Below are positions 40,801 through 53,700 of a stretch of 64,000 nucleotides of DNA, in pieces. The notes beneath the pieces are model-generated. The model saw only the letters and a list, made by a program, of their open reading frames with translations, was not told the origin of the DNA and did not search any database. Source of the stretch: Aptenodytes patagonicus (Eukaryota; Chordata; Aves; Sphenisciformes; Spheniscidae); the NCBI RefSeq assembly GCF_965638725.1, contig NC_134958.1:14759464-14823463 (forward strand). Direction: 5' to 3'. Position 1 is the stretch's first letter, and the number at the start of each line of letters is the position of its first letter. Made by a program: the position numbers and the translations under genes.

Positions 40801-43800
40801 GCAGGTTAGAAGTGGAGGACACCTTTGTCTCGGGATTAAACATCAAAGCCATGATGCGCCTGGGATCTACAGACCAGGCTCTCATGAGCCTCCTTGGTGG
40901 TGTGTTTCCTTCCACCTTGTCAAATAACATCAAATACATAAAAGCTGGAAACATTCGCTTCATCCAGTTTATTTCACTGCCACCTCCCAGCTCTGCGATT
41001 TCTGTGAGAATCTGAGCGATTAAATGGAGAAGGAGGATATATTTTGTCTGAAGATAATAAATTCAGAAGAACATGTGTCTTTAAAATAACAAGTAGAACG
41101 ATACACGATACTCTGTTAGCTAGAAAAAAAATATTACTTCCAAATTTACCATCTTTTTTTGTTGTTACCCATTTACCAGGCAATACAAATAACAGCAGAG
41201 ACGTAACTACAGATCAAATAATGTCATAAGTTACATCCTCACCAAGTCTAAACAGAGTTTCACAAGCTCAGTATGCTGTGAGGATAGTTATGAAAGTGCC
41301 AAGAACTGTGCAATGATTGGGAATACGTTAATTATAAAAATACTACGTGTTTACACAGCACATTTAAAGTAATTTAAACATTTGGATTGAAACAGTGAAG
41401 TATTATTCCCATTGTATAGACGAGGAAATTAAGGCACAAAGAAAAAAAAAAAACCCACTCAGCACAGCTCTGCGTCAGAGGAACTACCACCTTCTAGGAA
41501 ACCAAACAGTTCTCATTTTGGAGAAGTCTAAAGGTTTCTGCTTAGGAGGAGAAACAAATAAAAATGAGACAGATCGGGCCTTGTGGTCATTTTACGAAAG
41601 CTATCCACTGGAATATGTGTCACTGAAAATCCACTTCAAAGCAAGACCATCTTAAAAGAATCTGCTGTAACAATTTCAGTACATAAACCTCATCTTTTTT
41701 TTTTCTCGTTCGGCCTCCAGTATCCTTAGCTTTTAAAACACATACACAACACTTCTTTTCCTTCCGCTTTAAAGGCTGAAAACTGACACGAGAAACGTCT
41801 TGCTTTACAGAAAGGAGTCTTCAATGAAGGATGATATCAGCTAAAAATCATGAAAACAGTAGCCAGAGCATAAATATTTAATATAAATCTTTGATTCTAT
41901 ATACTAGAAATGATTGCAGAAGAAACACAAATTTGTAGAACACGAGTTCTCTTCCAATTGTATTTTACAAGATTCAGCCTATCAGTACAGTGACATTTTT
42001 GCAAGTATCAAAAAAATAAAACAAAACAGTATTACATTACACGGTCAAGACAACCAAAATAGTGATGTGCTTCACAAAATCTATACAAGTTAATCCTTAG
42101 CAGGCCATCCTTGCTTGCTTCCAAGCAAAAACACTTGCTGCTAATACTTTGTTGGGGTTTTTTTGTTTTGGTGGTTTTTTGTTTGGGTTTTTTTTTTACA
42201 AAATTACGACTACTAGCTAAGAAAATGATGCACCTGTGCTACTTCTCATCAGCCATTTATCAACTTGTTTAGGATTTGATTTAAGTATCAAGAACCTAAG
42301 ATGCAAATCTGAAATGATGTGGGTTTGGTGTAATCAAATCTGTCAGAACAGTCCTTTAGCATCTTCAAGATACATAGTGACGCTGTTCTCCAGCTGAATG
42401 ACTTTAACGTGACAATTATTTCTCCAGAAAAATTGTCTTCCTGCAAACCTTGACTTAGCTTCCACTCCCCAGCAGCTTTAACTGATCTGAGCCCTGCAGC
42501 CTCGTTGCCACAATCTCACTTTCTCCTCTTCTTTATTCTATCATGGTTAGTTTTCGGCTGGATCAGCTCCTGGCACAGGCTTACCACACGGCTGCATGAG
42601 CACCAGCGCGGGCAGAAGGAAGCGAGTAACAAATGTGACCCAGGGAGGGAAGTAGGAGAGAAAGCCTCCCAGCATTCGATCAGCCAAGACTGCTGGGGAA
42701 CGAACTCCGCTGCAATTCCAGGTTTTCTTGTCAGTCTTCACATTCCAACTTTATACTGTTCACAGAATGGATTTTAAAGTCCCTTTTAACTCCAATCCTC
42801 AAAACAATCTTTTTGTCTGAAGATACTGATGAAACACCTGTGATGGATTACTTCTCCCAGAAAGAGGCATTTGTCTTCTAAAAACAAAGACATTTACCTC
42901 ACTCTCAGGAGGTGAGGGCCAAGAACAATTAGCTGTGCACTGCGGTGTGACGCTCACTGCATTGCCTGCGTGACTGTGATTGCTTTATTTCTTCTTGTAT
43001 CGGTCTTTGATAATGAGTTTAAAGGAGTTTAATGGCATGAACCATGGAATTAGCATGACTGCAGATCAAAGGTACCATCTGTCGTCTTTGCAACACAGAT
43101 CCATAGAAGTCCTTTCACCTGTCGCCCTGCCTATTTAACTTAACGCTCTTCTTACAGTGGAAGACATCGTTTTAATATGAGTGATTAGTTTCTCTTTGCA
43201 CCTGTTGGAACAAACCTGTCCAACTGAGCTGATCGCATACCAGTAGGTATCGCCAGTTTTTGAAATTTTTTAAATTGACGATAGGTTGTGAATGTTTACA
43301 TTCTGGCCTTGACTTCTTGAATTCTATGAAGTTCTAATTTAGCTATCTGTACTAGATTCATTTCAACTATGCAAGCATTAATTTTACATTGAAATTTTAG
43401 CTTTGCAAAGGTGTGCTCTCCAAATCCTTCAAGTGGAACATAACGGGAGCACAGCACAGCGAGGGGACGGAAGAAGGCACGGTTAACTTTTCTAATTCCC
43501 CCCACTTATGCATACTCAGTGCTACTCCGGTCCTCACTCAGAAGCAAGAGGAATGACAGCGAGGATCACAGTAGCCACAATTCCCTGTGATACGGGCATC
43601 TGATCACAGGCAGGGGCTCGCCTTAGTTTTTGTATAAATTGTGACGTTATGAATCTCATCATCTACTTTAATATACTAACATTACGTGGTTGATTCAAGT
43701 TGGTTTAGGCAAAGAAGAATAAAGGGTACAATTTGCAATGCGATGCTGTAAGAAAGCCAGAACCAGGAGGAAAAATAAAGGAATATGGGTATTTACTCAG

Positions 43801-45590
43801 TAGAGTCACAATGTTTTTGTGTTTCTGGACAGCTTCCCTTACCGAACAAACAAGCTCTACTGTTAAAGGCTGTTTCAGACTGTGGGCCCACATTGCTGTT
43901 CTGCCAGTGGCAGACGGGTTGATGAGATTTCCACCCACTCCACCTTCTCCTCATCCGCTCCTTCCTGGTCCCTCTCCCCATCAGGGCTCGATGCTTTTTC
44001 AGCTGCGCCAATCCAACCATCAGTACAACTGCCCTCAAACTCGGACATTGGGAAGAACTGCGTTTGGGGAGGGGGGACGATGCGCTACGAAAAGGACACT
44101 TGCTTCTTGCAGCAAGCGAAAGCAAACTGTTCCAACAGTTCTGCTGCCAGCGGCAGACTGACCCGGCACCGCTCCTGCCAGTGCTGCGTTCTGTTCCCCT
44201 TCAGCACAGCACTGACATACCTGATTATTTTCGGTAACGCATTTAAGTGCTTTGTTTAAAGAAGATATGTCTCCTTAGCATGCCTTTGCTTGATACCACT
44301 CTTGTTTTGGGAGATTTTTAATCAGGTCTTGAAACATTCAGGCTTTCTGATACATTTCAAAAGTAATGGAAAAATGTTTTCCTACACAGATGGGAAGTGA
44401 AATGAATCAAAGGTGGAAAGGAAGCCAATAATACCAAGGTGAACACTATTCTAGCTATATAGCAACTTAAGGAAAGAAAAAAAAGATTGAACATGTATTG
44501 CCAAAATACGTATGAAAGATGTTATTTTGCTGTCAGAACCAAGAATGCTCAAACCTAGAACAGAATACATATGGACATGTAAAATTAACACACGATTACC
44601 ACTATCAAGCAAGAGACCACAAATGAAATCATTAAGAACTTTGGAAATAGGATGTTGTGTTTTCTAAAAATACATAAAATCAGAATAAATGATACAGCTA
44701 CAAGATTAACTGCTTACGTTGCACAATTCTACATTCAAGACGCGAGTAATGCACATAGTTGAGACTCCCCCGGTTATCAGTGTCAATTTTGGTGTGCACA
44801 GTTTGATCCAGATTCATGTCAGAGAAACAGTTAAGTCTCACCCTTGAGACTAAGACGGAAATAAAACCTGATGGATTATAACTTTGCTTCATGCAAAGAC
44901 CATTTATGCCGGAAGTGTTTGCCATTTTTAGGAACTTACATTTTGAAGAAGGTAGACTCATTCTGCAAAGAAAGTTCAGAATGATAAATACCAGACTTGC
45001 AGCACATTAAAATATTAATATTTAATATGTTTACTAAGCAGTCTCTGTTATTTTTGTTGTGCATCTATGTAGAACTAAATCCCTCAATTTACATTTTGAT
45101 TTCCCTCACTGATCTGATCATCACAACACAGATACAGCTGTAAAGTGCAATGTATGCTTTGGTTTCTTTAACTAAAGAAAGCACTTTTAGAATGGTTTTA
45201 GCCAAAGATAGGACCCACGTGTTTAAGGACATTATTTGAACAGATGATCATCTCTTTTTACAGTCAGAGAAAAGCGATGAACTACTTAACAAAAATTGTT
45301 TCATTCTGGTAGACTAGTGAATTTTAAAGCAGTTCTATTATGTCAATTACTTGGAGAAATTTGGAAGAATTCCACACTAAACAAGGATTCACTGTTAAAC
45401 TAATTAAAAATCTCAGATTTAGATTTACATTTTAACGAACAACTAAAAAATAGTTGGCAAACCATGTAGCAATTCAAATACAAGCTGACCATTTTCAAAA
45501 TCTATAAATATTTCCCAAACCATCTTATTGACATAAAAACAGGAAGGAACGGGGATGGTTACAGGGTTCACACGTCTGCGCAAAAGCATA
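37801..45590. other. Gap between the EIF3J promoter and CTDSPL2 3' end
   Basis: About 7.8 kb. The first 0.5 kb is CpG island, with a short + strand open frame starting at 38018. The rest is mostly AT-rich non-coding sequence with a GC-richer patch at about 40530-41000, a possible CR1 tail near 42765-42815 and a GC-richer patch at about 43880-44220. No splice-bounded coding gene was found. A divergent non-coding transcript from the EIF3J promoter is plausible but not shown by sequence. Confidence 0.55.
42765..42815 (+). mobile_element. Possible degraded CR1 LINE 3' end (low confidence)
   Basis: The stretch GATTTTAAAGTCCCTTTT, then AACTCCAATCC, resembles the end of bird CR1 elements (a block like GATCTTTAAGGTCCCTTCC, then AACCC). 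The diagnostic ATTCTATG tail repeat is absent. It is too short to be certain. Confidence 0.22.
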
Positions 45591-47646
45591 TATAAAGGTA
45601 ATGTTATGTACATTTTATTTCAATAAAGACATAAGACAAACAGCGTAAAGATGCCCAGATGCCCTAAAGATAAATACATTTAAAAGATTCTCATTAAAAT
45701 GAATCTGTAGTATTTCTTTCCTGCAAGCAAAATACCTTTCTTTAAATACAAAAAAAATCAGTATTCTGAATTGCAAATGTTTTCACTTTTTTGCAGAAAA
45801 CCTGCCATGATGATTTTTTTTTTTTTTTTAATGAATAAGGATTTTCCACAAAACAGGCTTGCTCTACATGCTAATTTTTTTAAACAGTTCAGTGACACAA
45901 TGTGCTAGCTACATACACAACAGATAATATAGTAAGAAAACACTCAACCTGATGAAAAGTTAAAATCTTCATTAATACACTGGAAAAAGTTGACATAACT
46001 CATGCCTTTTAAAATCAAAAATACAAAAATTAAATGTTTTCCTAAAAAGATTTTCCTTATTTTAAGGACTCATTTGAAAATGAAGCTGCATGTAATTTGT
46101 ACAATAAAATTGTACAAGTAAACAGGTAATATACATAAAAAATTAATTGACATACTTCTCAATTATCAGTTGTCCACCTTTAATTTCCAATACTGTACTT
46201 TCTTAACAAGCATACAAAATATCAAACTTCTCTTTAGAAAAAGTGCCGTTCTGTGACATCTTTTACACAAAAACAGTCTGAGCCTATGGCGTGTTAATGC
46301 AGTCGAGAGGCAAAGCATCCTAACTTTTACAAATTATACCTTCCGTAAAAAGCCTCCTGAAAAGGAGATTACACACCATTATAAAAATATCAACCTCTTG
46401 TAGTAGCTGCATTAGAGAACCAAGGCTGAAAGACTATTTCCATATAGCATAGAAAACCACTATGATAGCAGACTGACTGCGTCGGTGGCGTGGGAGTGTA
46501 CTGTACCACAGGATTATGCATAGTTACTGCCAGGTACCTTCGCTGTCACACAGAGTTTAAAACTGATTGTAACGCCGAGTGTCACAGAGGTACCATCAGC
46601 CCATGCCAAACATCTTAAAATACTGAGCCACTGTGCAGAACACTTCAATCTTGGAGGAAACAGAAGGCAGCAGTAATTGAATTGCATCAAACCTAACAGG
46701 TGACCAAACTAGTTCTCCTTTCAAGATCTGCATGCACAGCATAGTCTGAGGTATTCCTTGTCCATCAGTTGTTTGTGCCACTGCAAGATACTGTCTGTCC
46801 AGAGTACATGCCATCACAATGGTTTAAAATATTCTGAATATTAGTAATTCTTATATTCTTCTTATCTAGCCAGTCTCTTGATTTTTGAAAAGATTTCAAC
46901 TACAGTAGAATATTACAGAAAGAAAATATAAATGCAGGGTTTTTCTTTCTAAATGAAACTTACATGGACTAAAACTAGAGAATATTTTTAAACAAATATA
47001 CAGTATGCAGGCAGACGAAGCAGGAAAACGGCCATCCAACTGTTTAATAAAAAACTAAGAAAATTTGGCTATTTCCAGAAAAACTATGAAGCGCCTCAAC
47101 TAAAAGGAATGCATAATGAAATTCTAATCTAATACAGGTCAAAAATGTAAAAAGGTTATAAACCTTAACAGGAAAAATAAAACAACTTTTACTGGCCATT
47201 CCTGTTGAAATGAGAATCTTAAAAGTAACAGAAAAGTGGCTACAAACCCACTTAGAGCACCGAACAGAGAGAAAATAAGAGTCCATTTTCAATCTCTGTT
47301 ATATCATAAAATCCTGTGTTTCTACAGGTCAAACTGCTGGTGGCAGAAACAGAATTCTTTATAAACTGCAGATGTCCTGTACATAAAAAATTTCATTGGA
47401 GTTGCACTAGTTCTAAAGACTTTTCTGTTCTAGCCTACCTACTGTGTTGTACTGTATTGTACTGAATGTATTCAATCTCAGATATATAAAGTCTCTTTCT
47501 GTAACCCTTGATTATTGTTGGGCACCAAAGATAAGAAAAGCAAGACGGGGTACAAAAATGCAAAATTTCAACAGTAATGGCAATGTTTTGTTTTAGTCCA
47601 AAAGGGTCCTGCATTTTCTCCCCCTTCAGTAATTAGACAAAAGGCT
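45590..47646 (-). terminator. CTDSPL2: CTDSPL2 3' UTR (extent inferred)
   Basis: About 2 kb of AT-rich sequence follows the CTDSPL2 stop on the - strand. An AATAAA on that strand corresponds to TTTATT at 45614-45619. An earlier ATTAAA variant near 47042-47047 is an alternative. Both ends are inferred from signals only. Confidence 0.45.
46097..46117 (-). repeat. 9-bp inverted repeat in the CTDSPL2 3' UTR
   Basis: TTGTACAAT and ATTGTACAA flank AAA on the + strand. On the transcript this makes a tight hairpin with a UUU loop. Each arm also contains the self-palindrome TTGTACAA. Confidence 0.75.
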
Positions 47647-47712
47647 TTAATCTGGGGGTAGCAAGTCATGCAAGCGAAATCTGTCTCTGATGTGAGGTCG
47701 GACATCTTCGTT
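47647..47712 (-). CDS. CTDSPL2: CTDSPL2 last coding exon with stop
   Basis: Residues 337-357: [20 protein letters not shown] then D, followed by TAA at 47647-47649. Acceptor cccctgcag with a long C run (G9 on +). Confidence 0.97.
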   Translation of the reverse strand, partial: NEDVRPHIRDRFRLHDLLPPD

Positions 47713-50700
47713 CTGCAGGGGGGGGGGAAAGAAAAAAAGAGGTGCCGGTTTTAGGAGAATGAACACATCTATAAATCAGGTTTTAACAGGGTCGATTTTC
47801 TAACACCGGTATTTTAATGTAACAAAATACAAGCCATGAATATATGTAATTACAAGAGACTTACAGAAATAACTACATAACATTCACAACAATTTAGGAG
47901 TACTTTATTTGCATTTTTAGAATAAAGGCACACATCACAGCCAACAATAGGCATTATTTAATCTAAATGCCTACAGATTCTCAATTTCATTATAATCGAT
48001 GTTACAATTCTCCATTTCTTGATTAAAAGCACAGTTAGAAATAATGACATTCTGTCTTTTACTATGTAAATAAGCCCTTATGCATACTTGAATTACCGCC
48101 CAGAGTGTCCTTTTCAAGAAGAGATATACATGACTTTTAGCAGTCTAAATCTCAGTGACTCAAAAAATCTTAAAATACGTGAAAATACTTAAAAGAGCTA
48201 ACTAGCAGTTTTGGGCAGGGGGTGGGGAAGAGCCAAATAAAGGAAACACTTACCAGCTCTACAAGTTTCTCCAGAAATGGAATTAATTTTAGGAGTTCGT
48301 TGTCATTTTTATCCATGAACCAGCTTTCTATAGGAATTCCATTTGAAAGCTAAAGTTAAAAAAAAAAAAAAAAAATCAGCACATGATTTATACTTAATTT
48401 ATCTGAAAATATGACTTGTGAAATAGCATTTTGGGGAAAAATGTTTCCAAGCTAGAGTTTATTAATATGTATTTTTCCTCTGAAGTTTGTATTAAAATTC
48501 ACTTCCAAAACATTTCCTTCCTTTGCATACATCATTACAAAAATTTCCACATCAAAGCTGAAATAGAACTAGCCCTAAAAGTTCTGCTGAACTGAAAAGC
48601 GTTGGTATTTTGAGAAAATTTTATGTTAAAGCGCACATGGATACTAACTGTGTACTGGCTTTACGCAGTTTGCGCAAATGAGGCTAAGTCAAACAGGTTT
48701 TTGGTTTTTTGCTTCTTTAATGTAGGTGAGACATTAGAGATCACACTCTGCACTTCTTTATGTATATGATCAGACTAACTGGAATAGTTACATACCATAC
48801 TTCTGGGAAAATCTAAATCACAGGGTATAACTTTATAACATTTAAGCATAAGCAATTTTCACAGCTGTGTGTCATTTCAACCAGCAAATTGTCCTTAATC
48901 ATTTCACTAGCATTAAAAAACTAAAGCTACAATAGAGTCCAAGCAGCAGACTGAGCAGACTGGTGGTTTCTTTAGAAAAGCTGAATGAGAAACAAAACTG
49001 ACTGGTTATACAGTCTGTTCGTTGAAGAAGTCACTTAGTTTGCACTCGATCAGCTCTTCACAAAAATAAGAGAAAAGCAAGCAAACCTGAGTGATTTGTT
49101 ACAGTTTGTTTTGTAAACTTAAATACAAACTTAAGCACAAAACTTAAATAAGAAGTTAAATCAAAATGTAGTGTTTCACTGTCTTCCTTCAGAAAGTTTT
49201 TTGCTGTATCTGCAAAGTTTGCTGACAGCAGCATCTTTACCTGATAAGCAAAGGCTTGCGGTGAATTGTCAATTATGATCGTTTTTGAAAGATCTCTACC
49301 AAGAATGTTTAAATCCTTTATGTAATTTCCTTGTACACAAACACAATGCTCACGGAAAAGTCGATGCCTGTGATTAAAGTAAAAGACTAATTAATGAGAC
49401 AAATTACAACATCTACATTGCATAGGGGAAAAGAAGAGTTAACTTTGCCAAATGTTATCCCATTTTTTTCTCTTCCTATCTACTTAGCTCCTTTTAAAGA
49501 ATTGTTCCCTTTTTCCCATTCTCTTGTGAGCTTTTTACTGGTGAAATTACTAGTTAAGGTAATTTTCTATTAACCTAGTTCTGCAGGTGGTTGTTTGTAT
49601 TGAAACAGAAAAGCTCAACTCAGATGTAACAAATATTTGTCAACAGGGTCTTGCTTTCTAACCATTGTTGCAGATGGACTGACAAAGGGACCCCAAATTC
49701 TCAAATGATTTTGCAAGGCCCTGAAATCAGAGATTAGCTCTGCACAGGAACCAATTTATTGTGTTTTATTATCCCTTTGTTCTGTTCCAACCATTACAGT
49801 ACACGGCCTCCCTATGCCACTGCATGCTAGAACAAAAAGTATCGGAAGAAATGTTTTCTTTTTTATGTTACCTCTGTTCGCAATTAACCTATTTCAGTTA
49901 GAGCTTGAAAAAAGCCTCGAGGCCAAAACATTCCATCAATTTCTTCCTTTCCAATTAGTCTACTCCCTTTTAATTTATTACAGAAGAAATATGTAGTAAA
50001 TGGGTGGATAGCTAAAAGGACTCAGATTAAAAAAAATACCAGGAATAAAACTGAAATTTCATGGAATACCAACGTAATTATAATTTAAAAATAAACTGTA
50101 AACTAGACAGATTTTGAGTTTTATGCAGTCGTATTACAATGCAGCTTCTTTAAGGCTGCTTATATTTTTAAATGAAGTTTTTTAGAAGCTGTACATAGTG
50201 TGCCTAATTTCATAAAGGGGTTGAGTTCCTAATGTTGCTATGGAGGAAAATAAGCTGATGCCTCGTCAGCGAATGAATTTATATATAGATTCTGAGTCAC
50301 ACGTGTGGAGTGCCTGCCAAGTCTACCTTTAGGCTAATGTCAAAACTAATCATGCCTTGATGTCGGCTTTTCAGTGGCACATGAATCACAACTAAATTCA
50401 TGCATCACATGAATCTTTCTGCAGGTTCTTAGAATACTGTTTGGCTGTATATTTTATTATCTTTTTCCTGTTCCTAATGCAGTTAAAACTGCAGTCCTGA
50501 ATCATACGCGTTAGGTTCTTGGAGAAAGATTTTTAACGCTACGGATGCACACTTCAACTCATTTTCTGTAAGTGCAAGTATCTTACTTGTTCATACATGC
50601 CATCTGGCTGTGTGATTCAGCTAGGCTCAGGTATTCCAATGATTGAGAGTCTCTGAAAGTCTAGTTTTGTTGCCTGTTCAAAACGCAGCGGCAATTAAGT

Positions 50701-53700
50701 TTACCAAAACCAAACTTGTGCGTGCCACATAAAAACAAGCAGTAAGATGACTGTTCCTGGATTAAAACTGGTGAACAGTTTATCTTTATGCTCGTAAGGA
50801 AAATGAGTTACGATGTGCCTAAACCGCCAAGTGAAAACAATGGGTGCAACCACTGTCTCAGTCCAAATGGTAATTTTATTATGCGTGTAAACAAAACCAA
50901 GTTTTCACTGAAGGACATTACAATGAAGGCATGCAGAGAAGTGCTTTGCCAGTGATCTCCCAGGTACAGAATTTATACCGTTCTGACTATAATTAAGTAG
51001 AGCCGTTTACTTCCCTTACTTGGGATACCCTATGTAGGGTGAATCCCTGAGAAGACCCCTCTTTGGTTTCAACTTTCCCACGTAACAGGCCACCTTCCAG
51101 ATGAGAAAAACAGAAAGAATCTCACCCAGCAGAAATTTCTTTATGCCTTAAGGAACTGTTCTTGAGAAATGCCAATCACTTCCAAACAAAGCTCAGTATT
51201 AAGAAAAGAAATGAAAAACCAAACCAACTCTAATACAAAACCCACAAACAAATTATTTTGTGATCGAAGAAGAAATAAAACCATGCCAATTGTAAAGGTA
51301 ACTATGCAATTCATAATGTATAAATAATACATCAAGTTTGAATAGTTTAAAAGTAATTTAATACTCAGTTCATTTTCTTTATTCGTAATGTGTATTCCAA
51401 AGCAGCTCAAACACATTTTTGGTACCCAGGAGGTCATTTTCTGTGAGCAAGCCTAACACGCTACGGAGAATGAATGGGTACATTTTTTGGCCACAGAGGG
51501 CGATGTAAAGCTGCCTGGTTTATCTTTACCACCAAGGCAATAATCCAATCACTTGATTTCATTTTTCTCTCGCTCTTAGACCAGACAAAACCACAAAGAA
51601 TCAGTTTAGTGAGACACATTGCAATAACAAACATGTCATGATCATTTTCTTCATCATATTTGTTAGGAAATAGTAGTTAGTTTGCTTACAACAGGTATGT
51701 TCACAATTTTTTATTTTTACCTGACCAGTTGCTTTTTAGGGTCTAGTATGTTCAATAACTTGTCTGCATATACCTTCTTAGAAGCAGTAAAAAGAATGAT
51801 CTATGGATTAAAGGGGAAAAAGTAATTATTTTAGATAAAAGTATATGAATATAATTGAAAAATGAAATTCAAAGGTAATGTCTAATTTTTTTTACCTCAT
51901 AAATCTGAGACATACGTTCCAGGAATTCTCGGAAGAATGGCCTTAACCGGACATAAACCTGAAGCAGAGATGGACTTTATTAAAGATTCAAAATACTTCA
52001 GCTGTCACCTGCACTACTAAGTATCAGTTTGTAAAGATTAGGTCAAAATGAGCGTTATGAATAAAGTAAACAGCAAATATTAACTTCCTACAGAATAACA
52101 ACTCAATTAAAACAATATTAAATTAGCTTGCAGCCTAAGCAGCTATAAATGAAAGCGTACGATGATAAAATTAGGCTTAATAATTTTACTGGAAAACTTG
52201 ATGGAATTAGAAATTATTTCAATTAAAATAGAAAAGTTGGAAAATCTCTAAAGAAAAAATGAAACTGGTTGCTTTGACTAAACATTCTGAATCAGCTTTC
52301 ACCAGCTGGGCAGCATCAGTTCAATTACTAGATAATGTGTGCCAGCACATAAACTAAATAATCTTAATCACCTTCTTCCACTAAGAATTACACATTGAAC
52401 ATGGGGGTGTCAGAAGTGATTATTAAAAAAAAAAAAAAAAAAAAGGCTTCAGCTGTTTCCAAATTTCCATAAATTCAAATTCCACCTGCACAGAACTGCA
52501 CACATACATCAATTATTCCCTGTAAAAAACTGTAGACTCGCAAGAAGAGATACCAAGTTGGGAGACTTCTGCATCTCTCCCTGATTTAACTCAAAATACA
52601 AGACTTGGGCTCACGTGGAGGCATCTATATAAATCTGTAGCTTCAGGGCAATGGCCCAACACCACGGCAGATGTGAGGGCACATATCGAGCACTGTTCTA
52701 TTCCTGTGGTACAACATTCCAATTTGTATTTGAATGATGGCCTGGTGTGGTGTTTGGCACAGATCGGACCTGACCTAAATGAACAGTGATGACACACGCT
52801 AAGGGGTGAAAATGACAGCCTTATGCTCTGCTTACCTTTCTTTTTGGTTCAGAGATTGCCCACATGTAGAATTACAGTTTTGAAGAAAGAGTTACTAAAA
52901 TATCCAGAAAGAGAAGGGAGTGTACTGAACTTCTTTTAATTTCAACCAAGGTAATTTCAGCTTTATCAATTTTTTAACAGCCAGTTAGGAATAGGCTTAA
53001 ATTTACCTTCAAATCACAGTAAATCTTCACAAAGCATTTGTATTACTTGAACTGAATTGTATCAAATTTATATGTGGACACAACCAAGTGACCATAGGGG
53101 AAGAAAAAGGGAATAGTTTAAGTGAATACAAAATTTTGTATTGTTAGCATGTGCTGCAATAGATCTTAGTCCTTTAAAGGAAGCACATATTTCTAAACCA
53201 ATGTGAATTTCATTATTTAGCTTAAAATTTGGTAAGGCTTTTATTTGTTTCTTTCTTAAAGTGTCAAAAGTTCTGACTTAAGTTTGCAGAGTGACCAGTT
53301 ACTACAGTAACACTTAAGTTTTCATTCTTTCTCTACACTGGGAGCAATCATCAAAAGCAGACAATCTTACCACGTCTGGTAATAGGACCTCTACTTCTAG
53401 CATGCGAAGATACATTCGTTGACTATGCAGACAATGTCTACTTCCCTTCTCATTCTGGCAAACCCACATTTGGGGGCAGTAAAAAAGTGTCCCTCAAATC
53501 GGCTATCAAGAACAGTTTGGAGAGACCGCAGCCTGTGCTTGACAGGTTTCTGGGCTGCATTTAGCCAAGATAACTACTGAAAAGCCAACTTCCTAAATAC
53601 AGTCGACATGCGTGTCTTCACACTACGTCTCCTGACGGCACTAAAATCTTTGTGAAAATGACACCTCATCTTGCCATAATAAGGTACCGAAGTTTTGCTC

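Noticed and set aside
44698-44961. 87-codon frame on - between EIF3J and CTDSPL2
   Set aside because: No family resemblance and AT-rich codon use like the surrounding non-coding DNA.
46596-46817. 73-codon frame on - in the CTDSPL2 3' region
   Set aside because: It lies in the inferred 3' UTR, has no recognisable domain and has no splice signals.
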